From: an uncultured Prevotellaceae bacterium
GTDB taxonomy: Bacteria; Bacteroidota; Bacteroidia; Bacteroidales; Bacteroidaceae
Reading direction: 5' to 3'
NCBI GenBank assembly: GCA_900321965.1
Contig: ONYA01000004.1
Coordinates: 1 to 64,000 of the forward strand
Length of the DNA stretch: 64,000 nucleotides
The notes beneath the pieces were generated by a model that was not told the DNA's origin, did not search any database, and saw only the letters and a program-made list of their open reading frames with translations. Below are positions 28,408 through 37,420 of this stretch, piece by piece. The position numbers and the translations under genes are program-made. Within the stretch, counting starts at the first letter, position 1. Each line of letters starts with the position of its first letter.

Positions 28408-28415
28408 TACCTTTG
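28408..28415 (+). promoter_or_regulatory. -7 box of the tRNA-Leu/tRNA-Val operon
   Basis: TACCTTTG followed by CACCC, 20 bases before the tRNA-Leu 5' end. Confidence 0.65.
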
Positions 28416-28435
28416 CACCCGCAAATCCCAATAGA

Positions 28436-28517
28436 GCGCCTGTGGCGGAATTGGTAGACGCGCTAGACTTAGGATCTAGTATCTCACGATGTGCAGGTTC
28501 GAGTCCTGTCAGGCGCA
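28436..28517 (+). tRNA. tRNA-Leu (anticodon TAG)
   Basis: 82-base class II tRNA: acceptor GCGCCTG/CAGGCGC, anticodon loop CTTAGGA (anticodon TAG) on stem CTAGA/TCTAG, long variable arm, T arm GCAGG/CCTGT with TTCGAGT, discriminator A. It is co-transcribed with tRNA-Val 6 bases downstream. Confidence 0.95.
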
Positions 28518-28523
28518 CAAAAA

Positions 28524-28597
28524 GTCGGCATAGCTCAGCTGGTTAGAGTATCACCTTGACATGGTGGGGGTCCTTGGTTCGAATCCAAGTGTCGACA
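28524..28597 (+). tRNA. tRNA-Val (anticodon GAC)
   Basis: 74 bases: acceptor GTCGGCA/TGTCGAC, D stem GCTC/GAGT, anticodon loop TTGACAT (anticodon GAC), T arm CTTGG/CCAAG with TTCGAAT, discriminator A. A terminator follows after 7 bases. Confidence 0.95.
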
Positions 28598-28604
28598 CAA
28601 AAAA

Positions 28605-28628
28605 GCAAGCCTTCGGGCTTGCTTTTTT
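28605..28628 (+). terminator. Terminator of the tRNA-Leu/tRNA-Val operon
   Basis: Stem GCAAGCC/GGCTTGC with a TTCG tetraloop, followed by six T. Confidence 0.92.
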
Positions 28629-28673
28629 CTTTCTTTATTCTTTTTTCTTTAGGCCGCAGGCCGCTTTCCGCTT

Positions 28674-29153
28674 TCAGTCTTGCGTCGTCGACGTCGAGTA
28701 GCGGATAGAGACCGTCGGCGAATACGTATTCAACAGTATCAGCAGCACCGTTCCCTTCTCATTCTCGAAGGTTGCCTCCTTGTGCAGGTCGCCGTGCTTG
28801 CCCATATTCGGCCATCCGAACTCTTTTTGAAGCTCGTCGTGACGGGCTTGCCAGAGGTTCGAGGTAGAGTCGTTATAAGTGGCAACATAATTCTCAAGGA
28901 TGTCCGTAATAGTATCATTCTGATGATAGACAGTCACCATGAAGTTGCGTGCCAACGTGTCAACTAACACAATGTTAGTCTCACCGGTCTTGTGGGTATC
29001 CACGGCCAGATTCTGTATCTTGGCTAACAGCGAGTCGGCCATCTGCTTGGCCGACATACCCATCGACAAGCCACGATAGTTAAGATACTCACGCTCACCA
29101 GAGCAAGCGCACATCAAAAGAACAGCCATTGCGGCCAAAAGGATTTTTTTCAT
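28674..29153 (-). CDS. Small lipoprotein of unknown function
   Basis: 159 residues. Lipoprotein signal MKKILLAAMAVLLMCACSG (lipobox CAC-SG). The mature part is mixed alpha/beta and begins YLNYRGLSMGMSAKQMADSL, a pattern often seen in small SmpA-like or lipoprotein repeats, but I cannot name the family. It starts 14 bases after the stop of asd on the same strand and is probably co-transcribed; the spacer has short TTATTTCG-like repeats. It is convergent with the tRNA operon. Confidence 0.7.
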   Translation of the reverse strand: MKKILLAAMAVLLMCACSGEREYLNYRGLSMGMSAKQMADSLLAKIQNLAVDTHKTGETNIVLVDTLARNFMVTVYHQNDTITDILENYVATYNDSTSNLWQARHDELQKEFGWPNMGKHGDLHKEATFENEKGTVLLILLNTYSPTVSIRYSTSTTQD

Positions 29154-29167
29154 TTTTCGATATTTCG

Positions 29168-30184
29168 TTATTTCGATAATCCGTTATTCTGAATAAGCCA
29201 CTCGCCAATCTGCACAGCGTTCAGGGCAGCACCCTTACGAATCTGGTCGCCAGAGAGCCAGAAGGTCAGACCGTTCTCGTCAGAGAGGTCTTTACGCACA
29301 CGTCCCACATAGACGTCATCCTTGCCGGCAGTATCCATCGGCATGGGGTATACCAGGTTGGCTGGGTCGTCAACAAGCGTACAGCCGGGTGCCTGGGCGA
29401 TAGCCTGCTGGGCTTCCTCGACGCTGAGGGGACGCTCGGTCTCAATCCACACACTCTCGGAGTGGCTGCGCAACGAACTGACACGGACACACATGGCCGA
29501 GCACTTCGCATCGGTATGCATGATCTTCTGCGTCTCGTTGAACATCTTCATCTCCTCCTTCGTATAGCCGTTGGGCTGGAAGACGTCAATCTGCGGAATA
29601 ACGTTATAGGCCAGCTGGTGCGGGAATTTCTTGATGGTCTTCACCTCGCCGGTCTCTACAATCTCCTTGTACTGCTGCTGCAGTTCGGCCATAGCGGCGG
29701 CACCGGCACCAGAGGCACTCTGGTAAGAAGCGACATGGATGCGTTTGATATGGCTCAGCTGCTCTAACGGCTGGAGCACCACAACCATCATAATGGTCGT
29801 GCAGTTGGGGTTGGCGATGATACCACGGGGACGGTTCAGGGCGTCCTCGGCATTGCACTCGGGCACCACCAAGGGTACATCGGCGTCCATACGGAAAGCA
29901 CTGGAGTTGTCGATCATCACTGCACCGTACTTCGTAATCGTCTCAGCAAACTCCTTTGACGTGCCGGCACCGGCCGACGTGAAAGCGATATCAATGTCCT
30001 TGAAATCGTCGTTGTGCTGCAACAGCTTCACGGTCAGCTCCTTGCCACGGAACGTGTACTTCGTACCGGCCGAGCGCTCAGAGCCAAACAACACCAGTTC
30101 GTCCATCGGGAAATTTCTCTCGTCAAGCAGGCGCAGGAACTCCTGGCCTACGGCGCCGCTTGCGCCAACAATTGCTACTTTCAT
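29168..30184 (-). CDS. asd: Aspartate-semialdehyde dehydrogenase
   Basis: 338 residues from [17 protein letters not shown], chosen because an upstream in-frame start (30220) would include the promoter. The NADP-binding loop is GASGAVG and the catalytic cysteine is C128 in NPNCTTIMM. The later EQ and His motifs of the family also appear ([24 protein letters not shown]). It makes aspartate semialdehyde for lysine, diaminopimelate, threonine and methionine synthesis. It has a divergent promoter pair with the antiporter gene. Confidence 0.95.
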   Translation of the reverse strand: MKVAIVGASGAVGQEFLRLLDERNFPMDELVLFGSERSAGTKYTFRGKELTVKLLQHNDDFKDIDIAFTSAGAGTSKEFAETITKYGAVMIDNSSAFRMDADVPLVVPECNAEDALNRPRGIIANPNCTTIMMVVVLQPLEQLSHIKRIHVASYQSASGAGAAAMAELQQQYKEIVETGEVKTIKKFPHQLAYNVIPQIDVFQPNGYTKEEMKMFNETQKIMHTDAKCSAMCVRVSSLRSHSESVWIETERPLSVEEAQQAIAQAPGCTLVDDPANLVYPMPMDTAGKDDVYVGRVRKDLSDENGLTFWLSGDQIRKGAALNAVQIGEWLIQNNGLSK

Positions 30185-30217
30185 TACTTTTTTCTTTAAC
30201 ATTGCACTTTTCGGCTG

Positions 30218-30225
30218 CAAAATTA
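30218..30225 (-). promoter_or_regulatory. asd: -7 box of asd
   Basis: The minus strand reads TAATTTTGCAG, 33 bases before the asd ATG. Next to it are 9-base repeats (TCCGTGTAA, TCCGTGTCA, TCCGTGCCA) in the divergent intergenic region. Confidence 0.55.
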
Positions 30226-30268
30226 CAAAAATTCCGTGTAATCCGTGTCATCCGTGCCAAAAAATTCG

Positions 30269-30276
30269 TATCTTTG
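30269..30276 (+). promoter_or_regulatory. -7 box of the antiporter-lolD-cvfB operon
   Basis: TATCTTTG followed by CACG, 8 bases before the antiporter ATG at 30285, so the leader would be very short. Confidence 0.65.
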
Positions 30277-30284
30277 CACGCAGA

Positions 30285-32468
30285 ATGTCAACTTTGGCCG
30301 CATATTTCCCCATCACCGACCCCACGCTCATCTTCTTCGTGGTGTTGTTGATTATTTTGTTTGCCCCTATCATCATGGGTAAACTCAGGATTCCGCATAT
30401 CATCGGGATGGTGCTGGCAGGTGTGCTCATAGGACATTACGGACTGGACATTCTGGAACGCGACGACTCCTTCGAGCTGTTCGGACGCGTGGGACTGTAT
30501 TACATCATGTTCCTCGCCGGACTGGAGATGGATGTCGAGGGCGTGAAGAAGAACGCCAGAGACTACATCGTCTTCGGACTGCTCACCTGTCTCGTCCCCT
30601 TAGGGCTCACCTACCTCATGGCCTCCTTCCTGCTGCACTACACACCGGCGGCCTCGTTCCTGTTAGGCTGTATCATGGCGTCGAATACGCTCATCGCCTA
30701 CCCTATCATCGGGCGATACGGCTTGCAACGGCACCACTCTGTCATGCTCTCCGTAGGCTCTTCCATGATCAGTCTCTTCATGGCACTGGTGATGATAGCA
30801 GCCCTGGCAGCCGTCTACGGAAAGGACGGTCTCAGCGGCACGTGGTTCTGGCCGCTCTTCGTGGGGAAGTTAGCTCTTTACATCGTCGCCATGCTCTGGA
30901 TGATTCCCCGCCTGACGCGCTACTTCCTGCGACGCTACAGCGACTCGGTCATGCAGTTCATCTTCGTCCTTGCCGTCATGTTCCTCAACGCCGCCCTCAC
31001 CGACTTCATCGGACTTGAGGGCATCTTCGGTGCCTTCTTCTCAGGTCTGATATTAAATAGGTATATTCCCCATGTGTCACCACTGATGAACCGCATAGAG
31101 TTTATCGGTAACGCCCTCTTCATACCCTATTTTCTCATCGGCGTAGGAATGCTTATCAATGTGCGCACGCTGGCACAGGGGCCCTACGTTCTCTGGGTGA
31201 TGCTGATGATTGCGTTCTTCGGCACCTTCGGCAAGGCTGTGGCCGCCTACCTGTCGAGCTTGCTCTTCCGTCTGCCGAAGGCCGACGGCCACATGATGTT
31301 CGGACTGACATCGGCACATGCTGCCGGAGCCATCGCAATGGTGATGGTGGGTATGAGGCTCGAAACGGCTCCCGGCGTCTTCCTTGTCAACGACGATATG
31401 CTCAACGGCGTGGTACTGATGATCCTCGTGACATGCGTCGTCTCCACATTAATGACGGAGCATGCCTCGCAACAGATTGTCATCTCACAGAGAACCCATC
31501 AGTCCCACCCAGTCCCACCCAGTCCCACCCAGTCCCACCACAACACCCATCAGCCCCCCTACGACTCCACCGACCGTATCCTCATCTGCGTCAAATACCC
31601 TGAGATAGCCCCCCAGCTGCTCAGTCTGGCTCTTTTCGTACGTAATCGCCAGACGGACCAGCTGCCGATAGCTCTCAACGTGGTCTACGACGATGAACAG
31701 GCCAATGCCAACCGTGAACAGGGACTGCGGCTTCTTGAACAGCTGCAACGTCAGGCCAGTGCCTCCGAGGTACGTCTGATGACACAGGTACGATTAGCCT
31801 CCAACATCGCCAACGGCATCAAGCACGCTTTCCGCGAGTCAGCCTGCACGGAGGTCATCATGGGTATGCACGTCCACACCAACCAGAATGCCAAGTTCTG
31901 GGGCGACTTCATACAGAGTCTCTATAACGGTCTGAACCGCCAGATTATGCTCGTGCGCTTCGTACAACCGCTGAACACCCTGCGCCGCATACGTGTCGCC
32001 GTGCCCAGCCGCGCAGAGTTCGAACCGGGTTTCCACCGTTGGCTTGAACGTCTATGCCGCCTGGCCGGCGAGCTCGACTGTCGTATAGAGTTCCATGGAC
32101 GCGAGGAGTCGCTGACACTCATCGATGAATATATCAACAGCCGTCACCACTCGGTACGCGCAGAATTCACCCGCATGGAGCACTGGAACGAGCTGCCACA
32201 GCTCGCTGCACATATCGCCGACGACCAGCTCTTCGTCGTTGTCACCGCCCGTAAGGGCACCATCTCCTACAAGAATGCCCTCGACCGTCTGCCCGACGAG
32301 CTACAGAAGTATTTCTCGGGCAAGAACCTCATGATCATCTTCCCCGACCAGTACGGTCACCAGAAGGAAGACCGGATGTCGTTCACCGAGGCCCAGCACC
32401 ATGAGGAGAACAGTATCTACGACACCATCCAGCGCTGGATACATTCACGCAAAAGCGCTAACGAATAA
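30285..32468 (+). CDS. CPA2-type cation:proton antiporter with cytoplasmic C-terminal (USP-like) domain
   Basis: 727 residues from MSTLAAYFPITDPTLIFF. This ATG follows the promoter directly; longer in-frame starts would read through asd. About twelve membrane helices (residues 12-395) match the CPA2 exchanger fold, including the conserved ALTDFIGLEGIFGAFFSGL segment. A linker at about 400-425 is made of His/Pro/Ser repeats (SHPVPPSPTQSHH) encoded by 10-base DNA repeats. The remaining about 300 residues form a cytoplasmic domain that resembles two universal-stress-protein-like units (DRILICVKYPE; RIRVAVPSRAEFEPGF). It would exchange Na+ or K+ for H+. lolD follows after 20 bases. Confidence 0.88.
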   Translation: MSTLAAYFPITDPTLIFFVVLLIILFAPIIMGKLRIPHIIGMVLAGVLIGHYGLDILERDDSFELFGRVGLYYIMFLAGLEMDVEGVKKNARDYIVFGLLTCLVPLGLTYLMASFLLHYTPAASFLLGCIMASNTLIAYPIIGRYGLQRHHSVMLSVGSSMISLFMALVMIAALAAVYGKDGLSGTWFWPLFVGKLALYIVAMLWMIPRLTRYFLRRYSDSVMQFIFVLAVMFLNAALTDFIGLEGIFGAFFSGLILNRYIPHVSPLMNRIEFIGNALFIPYFLIGVGMLINVRTLAQGPYVLWVMLMIAFFGTFGKAVAAYLSSLLFRLPKADGHMMFGLTSAHAAGAIAMVMVGMRLETAPGVFLVNDDMLNGVVLMILVTCVVSTLMTEHASQQIVISQRTHQSHPVPPSPTQSHHNTHQPPYDSTDRILICVKYPEIAPQLLSLALFVRNRQTDQLPIALNVVYDDEQANANREQGLRLLEQLQRQASASEVRLMTQVRLASNIANGIKHAFRESACTEVIMGMHVHTNQNAKFWGDFIQSLYNGLNRQIMLVRFVQPLNTLRRIRVAVPSRAEFEPGFHRWLERLCRLAGELDCRIEFHGREESLTLIDEYINSRHHSVRAEFTRMEHWNELPQLAAHIADDQLFVVVTARKGTISYKNALDRLPDELQKYFSGKNLMIIFPDQYGHQKEDRMSFTEAQHHEENSIYDTIQRWIHSRKSANE
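31502..31556. repeat. 10-bp tandem repeat inside the antiporter linker, sharing 36 bp with lolD
   Basis: The unit GTCCCACCCA occurs about four times from 31502. The 36 bases at 31521-31556 recur exactly at 33180-33215, at the end of lolD, but are read there in another frame. The match is thus at the DNA level, not the protein level. Confidence 0.85.
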
Positions 32469-32488
32469 CGAATAATGAATAGAGAATA

Positions 32489-33220
32489 ATGATAGACGTC
32501 AAAAACATCACCAAGAGCTTCGGCTCACTACAGGTCCTCAAAGGCATCGACCTCCACATCGACCGTGGCGAGGTCGTCAGCATCGTCGGTCCTTCCGGCG
32601 CCGGCAAGACCACCCTCCTGCAGATTATCGGCACCCTCGACCGCCCCGACAGCGGTTCGCTGTGCGTCGACGGTGTCGACACCACCGCCCTTTCGCAAAA
32701 AGCCCTCGCCGACTTCCGCAACCGCCATCTCGGCTTCGTCTTCCAGTTCCACCAGCTGCTGCCGGAGTTCACCGCTATCGAGAACATCATGATACCGGCC
32801 TATATTGCTGGCACCTCACAGAAGAAAGCCAAGGAGCGCGCCAAGGAACTGTTGCAGTTCATGCAGCTCAGCGACCGCGCCACCCACAAGCCCGCCGAAC
32901 TCTCCGGCGGCGAGAAACAGCGCATTGCCGTGGCTCGTGCCCTGGTCAACAATCCTGCCGTCATCCTCGCCGACGAACCCTCCGGCTCACTCGACACGCA
33001 GAACAAGCAGGAGCTTCATAAACTCTTCTTCGATTTGCGTGACCAGTTCGGCCAGACTTTCGTCATTGTCACCCACGACGAGCAGTTAGCCACCATCACC
33101 GACCGCACCATCCACCTCAAAGACGGAGCCATAGACCCCATTACCCCCATCCGCCCCATCCGCCCCACCCAATCCCACAAGTCCCACCCAGTCCCACCAC
33201 AACACCCATCAGCCCTATGA
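32489..33220 (+). CDS. lolD: ABC transporter ATP-binding protein, LolD family
   Basis: 243 residues. Walker [11 protein letters not shown]-loop [10 protein letters not shown], signature [15 protein letters not shown], Walker [13 protein letters not shown]-loop IVTHDE. This is the MacB/LolD family, which powers release of lipoproteins from the inner membrane or other periplasmic export with an FtsX-like permease. No permease gene is adjacent. The last about 20 residues ([19 protein letters not shown]) are encoded by simple DNA repeats and extend beyond the usual family length of about 220-230. The stop overlaps the next start by 4 bases. Confidence 0.88.
   Translation: MIDVKNITKSFGSLQVLKGIDLHIDRGEVVSIVGPSGAGKTTLLQIIGTLDRPDSGSLCVDGVDTTALSQKALADFRNRHLGFVFQFHQLLPEFTAIENIMIPAYIAGTSQKKAKERAKELLQFMQLSDRATHKPAELSGGEKQRIAVARALVNNPAVILADEPSGSLDTQNKQELHKLFFDLRDQFGQTFVIVTHDEQLATITDRTIHLKDGAIDPITPIRPIRPTQSHKSHPVPPQHPSAL
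33180..33215. repeat. 36-bp copy of the antiporter linker repeat
   Basis: Identical to 31521-31556 and located at the 3' end of lolD, directly before the start of the next gene. Confidence 0.85.
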
Positions 33221-33840
33221 TTAAACTCGGCGACTACAACACCCTGCGCATCACCAAGCGCGTAGACTTCGGTCTCTATCTTGACGCAGGCCAGGAAGAG
33301 GAGGTCCTCCTCCCCCAACGCTACGTCACCCCCGACATGCATATCGGCAACGAGATAGAAGTGTTCCTCTACCTCGACCACGACGAGCGCCTCGTGGCCA
33401 CCACCGAGCACCCCATCGCCAAGGTCGGCGAGTTCGCCTGGCTCGAGTGTGCCTGGACCAACGAGTACGGTGCTTTCCTGAAATGGGGACTCATGAAAGA
33501 CCTCTTCTGTCCCTTCCGCGAACAGAAGCAGCGCATGGAGCGCGGACACACCTACTACGTCTACATTATGGAGGATTCCAAGACCCACCGCTTGATGGCC
33601 ACCGCCAAGGTGGAGCGCTATCAGAAGACCACGGGCCGCCAGCGCGCCCTCGACTTTGCCGAGCAGCTGCTACGCTACCTCCACGAGAACGACGGCTACT
33701 GCGCCCTGACCGACCATTCATCGGCAGAAGACATCGCCGCCCGCTTTGGTGTCTCTAAAAAGGCTTATAAACAAGCTGTCGGGGATCTCTACCGAAGACG
33801 GCTTATCACCATTGCCGACGACGGCATCCGATTAGCATAA
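33217..33840 (+). CDS. CvfB-like S1 RNA-binding protein lacking the third S1 domain
   Basis: 207 residues. The start ([20 protein letters not shown], then EVLLPQRYV) and the second S1-like unit ([22 protein letters not shown]) match CvfB. The end ([42 protein letters not shown]) matches its C-terminal winged helix. CvfB proteins are normally about 280 residues. Here residues 130-147 ([18 protein letters not shown]) join the second S1 directly to the winged helix, so about 70 residues including the third S1 domain are missing. It would be a cytoplasmic RNA-binding regulator. It is translationally coupled to lolD and ends at a strong bidirectional terminator. Confidence 0.82.
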   Translation: MIKLGDYNTLRITKRVDFGLYLDAGQEEEVLLPQRYVTPDMHIGNEIEVFLYLDHDERLVATTEHPIAKVGEFAWLECAWTNEYGAFLKWGLMKDLFCPFREQKQRMERGHTYYVYIMEDSKTHRLMATAKVERYQKTTGRQRALDFAEQLLRYLHENDGYCALTDHSSAEDIAARFGVSKKAYKQAVGDLYRRRLITIADDGIRLA

Positions 33841-33877
33841 AAAAAGCGGGCTGCTCAACGTGAGCAGCCCGCTTTTT
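33841..33877. terminator. Bidirectional terminator between the cvfB-like gene and ompA
   Basis: A 13-bp stem AGCGGGCTGCTCA/TGAGCAGCCCGCT with loop ACG is flanked by A-runs on the left and T-runs on the right. It therefore works for both convergent genes. Confidence 0.93.
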
Positions 33878-33892
33878 ATGATTCATGTCTTA

Positions 33893-35035
33893 TTACTCTG
33901 CGATACAGATAGAAACACGGTTCAGGTCGTTCTCAGCGAACGGCTGTACGCGAGCACCCTTAGAGTCGTAGCTGATACGGCTCTCAGCGATACCGTACTG
34001 CTCTTTCAGGGCCTTCACAACGGCGTCAGCACGCTGAGCAGCCAGACGGTCGTTGATCTTGTCGTTACCAGTGCCAGCATCAGCATAACCTGTGACAATC
34101 ACCTTTGACTCAGGATACTTAGCCATATAATCGGCGATATCCTTCACCTTCTGAGCCTCAGTGTCGCGGATGTCAAACTTGTTGATCAGGAAGAACACGT
34201 CACGACGGATAGGCTCAATCTTCTCAACAACAACGGGTGCGGGCTCGGGCTCCGGCTCGGGCTCAACAACGGGCTCCGGCTCGGGAACAGGTGCGGGAGG
34301 CACAATCTTGTTGTAGGTCTTGCCGAGGTTGATGCGGAAACCTGCCAGTGCGTTGAAGTACCAGTCAGGGTTCTCAGCCTTCTTTGAGTTGTAGTGGTCG
34401 TCCAGCAGGTTGGCGTTGCCCTCAAGCGTGAAGCTGACGGCGTCGCTCAGACGGAAAGCCAACTCAAGACCAGCGCGGCCGAAGGGGCGGATCTTGGAAC
34501 CATCCCACAGATACTCCAGCTCGTAGTTGGTCAGATTCTGCTGGTTAGCAACGATCTGCTTGGCGATATCGTTCACCTCCTCGTTACCCCATGCAATGTT
34601 GGCACCACCACCAAGGAATGCTGTGATGTTCAGCAAACGCATGGGATTGTAGCCACCAATAAGGTTCGACAGATTGAACATCAAGTCGATGCCAGGAGCC
34701 ACATACTTCCACTTATAGGTCTGGGTATGGGGAGCCTCAGCACCTACATAGAAGCCATTCCAACCACCCTTTGACTGCCAGCCGTTAGCCTGCAGACGAG
34801 CTGCAAAGACTGGGCTGAACTGATAGCCGAGACCGAGCTGTACGTTCGGAGAGATGAGATCCTTGAACTTGGCCTCACCCAGCGTGTACTGTGCACCACC
34901 CTCCAGGTTCAGGAAGAAGTGCTTCTGGAATTCATACTTGTTACCCTCGTTGTCCGTATAGACAGCCTGGGCAGAAACTGCGCCTGCTCCTAAGAAAAAC
35001 AGGGCAGCAGCAAACAAATTTCTCAATGCTTTCAT
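33893..35035 (-). CDS. OmpA-family outer-membrane protein
   Basis: 380 residues. Signal peptide MKALRNLFAAALFFLGAGAVSAQA; an eight-strand-like barrel region (about 30-240); a Pro/Glu/Val linker (VPEPEPVVEPEPEPEP, about 247-270); then a C-terminal peptidoglycan-binding OmpA domain with INKFDIRDTEAQKV, VTGYADAGTG and the Asn-Asp-Arg segment NDRLAAQRADAV. It anchors the outer membrane to the cell wall and is typically a major surface protein. The coding strand uses many GCT and GTT codons, consistent with high expression. Its terminator is shared with the convergent cvfB-like gene. Confidence 0.92.
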   Translation of the reverse strand: MKALRNLFAAALFFLGAGAVSAQAVYTDNEGNKYEFQKHFFLNLEGGAQYTLGEAKFKDLISPNVQLGLGYQFSPVFAARLQANGWQSKGGWNGFYVGAEAPHTQTYKWKYVAPGIDLMFNLSNLIGGYNPMRLLNITAFLGGGANIAWGNEEVNDIAKQIVANQQNLTNYELEYLWDGSKIRPFGRAGLELAFRLSDAVSFTLEGNANLLDDHYNSKKAENPDWYFNALAGFRINLGKTYNKIVPPAPVPEPEPVVEPEPEPEPAPVVVEKIEPIRRDVFFLINKFDIRDTEAQKVKDIADYMAKYPESKVIVTGYADAGTGNDKINDRLAAQRADAVVKALKEQYGIAESRISYDSKGARVQPFAENDLNRVSICIAE

Positions 35036-35081
35036 AATTTGTATTTAATAAATTGATATATATATCTACACATTTCGGTCG

Positions 35082-35089
35082 CAAAGTTA
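35082..35089 (-). promoter_or_regulatory. -7 box of ompA
   Basis: The minus strand reads TAACTTTG, 46 bases before the ATG, with a -33 TTTG-like stretch about 22 bases upstream. The AT-rich leader is typical of strongly expressed genes here. Confidence 0.6.
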
Positions 35090-35164
35090 CAAACTTTTTT
35101 CGATTAACCTACAAAAATCGCCAAAAATCTTTAATTTTCACCGTTTTTTTTAACTTTTCAGCGT

Positions 35165-37420
35165 TTACGGCTGCACCGGACGGATGGTCAAGCCCTTATA
35201 ACGCGGGTCAAATGATGACGAATAAGTCGAATTGGAGAACTCAAAGGTGACGACATCTTTGTTAAAGTACTGCTCTACTGCAGTCCTCAGATCCTGGGTC
35301 CAATAGTAGCCCTTTCTACCTGCATTAGTAGTTGCAGCTGGTGAGCCATTCATATAGCCTGCTGCCGGCAAGAAGATACTCTTTCCGTTACGGCTGACCT
35401 GATAACCGCTGACACCATTCATGGTTGTCCAAGTCCAAGTACAGTAGTCCATCAGTTCAATGAACTGCATCTCAGTAGGCATAACCCAAGAACCGCCCCA
35501 ACGATAATGAGCAGCATCGTATTCTGTTCCCACGATATTATAAACGTCGTTATGATCAGAAGAAGTTCCTAAATACTTAAAGCCATTCTTGTCTGCAGGC
35601 GCATAGTGAATGTAGTCCGTGATAGTGTACACACTGCGTTCAATGCTATCGCCCCATTGGATATAATCACCATAATCTGTTACACTGGTAGCACCGATGT
35701 TACGGTCGGCCCACTTGGTACCCGAAGGAAGTCCAAAATCCACCGCCGTACCAACTTCTGCCGTCTCAGGTATCACAGGATCCGGATCAGGTTCGGGGTC
35801 GGGAGTAATAGTTTCACCACCTGACGAGAACTCACCAGGTCTGCCATAGACAGCACGAATCGGCATCTGTGTACCATAGTCGGCAGGCACCATATAGGCA
35901 TCACGAATGAGTTCTGCAAATTTTGCCACACCATAACCATTGTCAACCGAGGTCCAGTAATAGGCATAGTCCCTGACTTTATCAGAAACGCCATTGGTCT
36001 TGATAAGACCAGCAGCAGGGAAGTAGATATACCTTTCGGGATATTTTTTACTTGTCACCTTCCAGGCAGGATAGCCATTACCCTGACCGTCGGCCCAGTT
36101 ACCATACTCCCAAGTCGTATAGCCACTACTCTCCGAGATTTCCGTGAAATCAGTAGGTGTGGGGATACGCCACTTGTCACCCCACTGTACAGAGGCTATG
36201 TCGTACTTGGTGCCACTGATATCCTTCTGTGACTGCCAATTCCATTCGTAGGCGGCATAGGCCGACGGGCTGGCAGAACGCACTTCACCCGTAGGATCAC
36301 CCCATCCGTAGCGAGCGTATGCGGTATTGGGAATATCAAGTTCCGACGATGAACCCATATTCCACTTCGCCCAACGGACACCACTGGGCAGACCAAGGTC
36401 TACATAGTCAGGAACAGGGAATTTGGCTATTGTCTTAAACGTCACCACATCACCATCCGTATAGCTGTTGCCAACCTTGACATAGACACGGGCATAGTAG
36501 GTGGTATTCATATCAAGACCGCTGAAGTTGAAGATGACCTGATCGGCAATATCAGTAGTCACCTTGTGGGTATCATCATTGCTGTCACTATGGGTTAAAG
36601 CATCCTCAGATTTTGCATAGCAGATGCCGATAAGCGTCACGTCATCCTTGTCACCACTAATAGTGGCAACAACCACGGCCGTCGTCTTATCTGGCGTCAC
36701 AGCAGTTTGAGACACCGAGACCGGCACACGGATACGACCGGCAACGGGACGAATGGCACAGCCCCTGTATCTGGGGACCTCAACCACCTGCGGAGCAGCT
36801 TCCTCACTTAATTTAAGAGCGAAGGCATTCTCCGTACTTGTGGTACCAAGACTTCCCGACCAGATCCATACCTCCTGGCCGGCAGCAGTGACGGTCTCAC
36901 CTTCACGGTAGCCCCATGCCGGCAAGAAAATGGAGTCATTGCCAATAGTCAACATACAGCCGATACTGTCGTTGCGGTTAATCCATTTCTGGGTACATCC
37001 AGCCAATAAGGCTTCCAGCTCATCTTTCGTCGGCAGACGCCAGGCAGAGCCCCACTTGTAACGGGCCATGTCGTAGTTAGAATCGGCGATGCCTGTCGTC
37101 GGACTTGCAATGGGGAAATACTGTAACTTCTTCGAGAAGTTCGTCAACGTGGTATCGCCCCAGCCGACGAGCTGAATGAGTTTCTCACCCTGCGTAGCCT
37201 CGAGGTTACGGTCGGCCCACTTCAAATCGCCCATCATAATCTGTTCGCCAGCAGCATTAGCGACTGCCGTCACGTCTGAGATAAACGAGACCTGGTCGAC
37301 TCGCCATACTTCGATGTTAACGCTATCTTTACCATCGATGCGGAGCACCATGCGCTGCTGGGCAGTAACCGTTGTCAAAGCTATAACTGCTAAGACCAAT
37401 GTCAGTATCTTGCTCTTCAT
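35165..37420 (-). CDS. Multi-module FISUMP-type surface protein
   Basis: 751 residues with a signal peptide (MKSKILTLVLAVIALTTVTAQQ). It has three FISUMP-like modules (Fibrobacter succinogenes major paralogous domain). The first is at about 45-235, with KWADRNLEA. The second is at about 335-540, with VDLGLPSGVRWAKWN. The third is at about 565-751, with VDFGLPSGTKWADRN. Each contains a WRLPT or WVMPT motif. An Fn3-like segment (about 240-330) lies between modules 1 and 2, and a Pro/Asp linker lies before module 3. Its ATG overlaps the stop of the T9SS-signal protein gene by 4 bases. It is probably displayed on the cell surface; the ligand is unknown. Confidence 0.8.
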   Translation of the reverse strand: MKSKILTLVLAVIALTTVTAQQRMVLRIDGKDSVNIEVWRVDQVSFISDVTAVANAAGEQIMMGDLKWADRNLEATQGEKLIQLVGWGDTTLTNFSKKLQYFPIASPTTGIADSNYDMARYKWGSAWRLPTKDELEALLAGCTQKWINRNDSIGCMLTIGNDSIFLPAWGYREGETVTAAGQEVWIWSGSLGTTSTENAFALKLSEEAAPQVVEVPRYRGCAIRPVAGRIRVPVSVSQTAVTPDKTTAVVVATISGDKDDVTLIGICYAKSEDALTHSDSNDDTHKVTTDIADQVIFNFSGLDMNTTYYARVYVKVGNSYTDGDVVTFKTIAKFPVPDYVDLGLPSGVRWAKWNMGSSSELDIPNTAYARYGWGDPTGEVRSASPSAYAAYEWNWQSQKDISGTKYDIASVQWGDKWRIPTPTDFTEISESSGYTTWEYGNWADGQGNGYPAWKVTSKKYPERYIYFPAAGLIKTNGVSDKVRDYAYYWTSVDNGYGVAKFAELIRDAYMVPADYGTQMPIRAVYGRPGEFSSGGETITPDPEPDPDPVIPETAEVGTAVDFGLPSGTKWADRNIGATSVTDYGDYIQWGDSIERSVYTITDYIHYAPADKNGFKYLGTSSDHNDVYNIVGTEYDAAHYRWGGSWVMPTEMQFIELMDYCTWTWTTMNGVSGYQVSRNGKSIFLPAAGYMNGSPAATTNAGRKGYYWTQDLRTAVEQYFNKDVVTFEFSNSTYSSSFDPRYKGLTIRPVQP

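Noticed and set aside
28598..28673. Possible attachment site or mobile element at the tRNA operon end
   Set aside because: No integrase gene or duplicated tRNA end was seen; the interval is a terminator and a small GGCC hairpin.
29739..30284. Longer N-terminus for the antiporter reading through asd
   Set aside because: It would be antisense to asd and pass through the promoter; the ATG at 30285 gives the normal membrane start.
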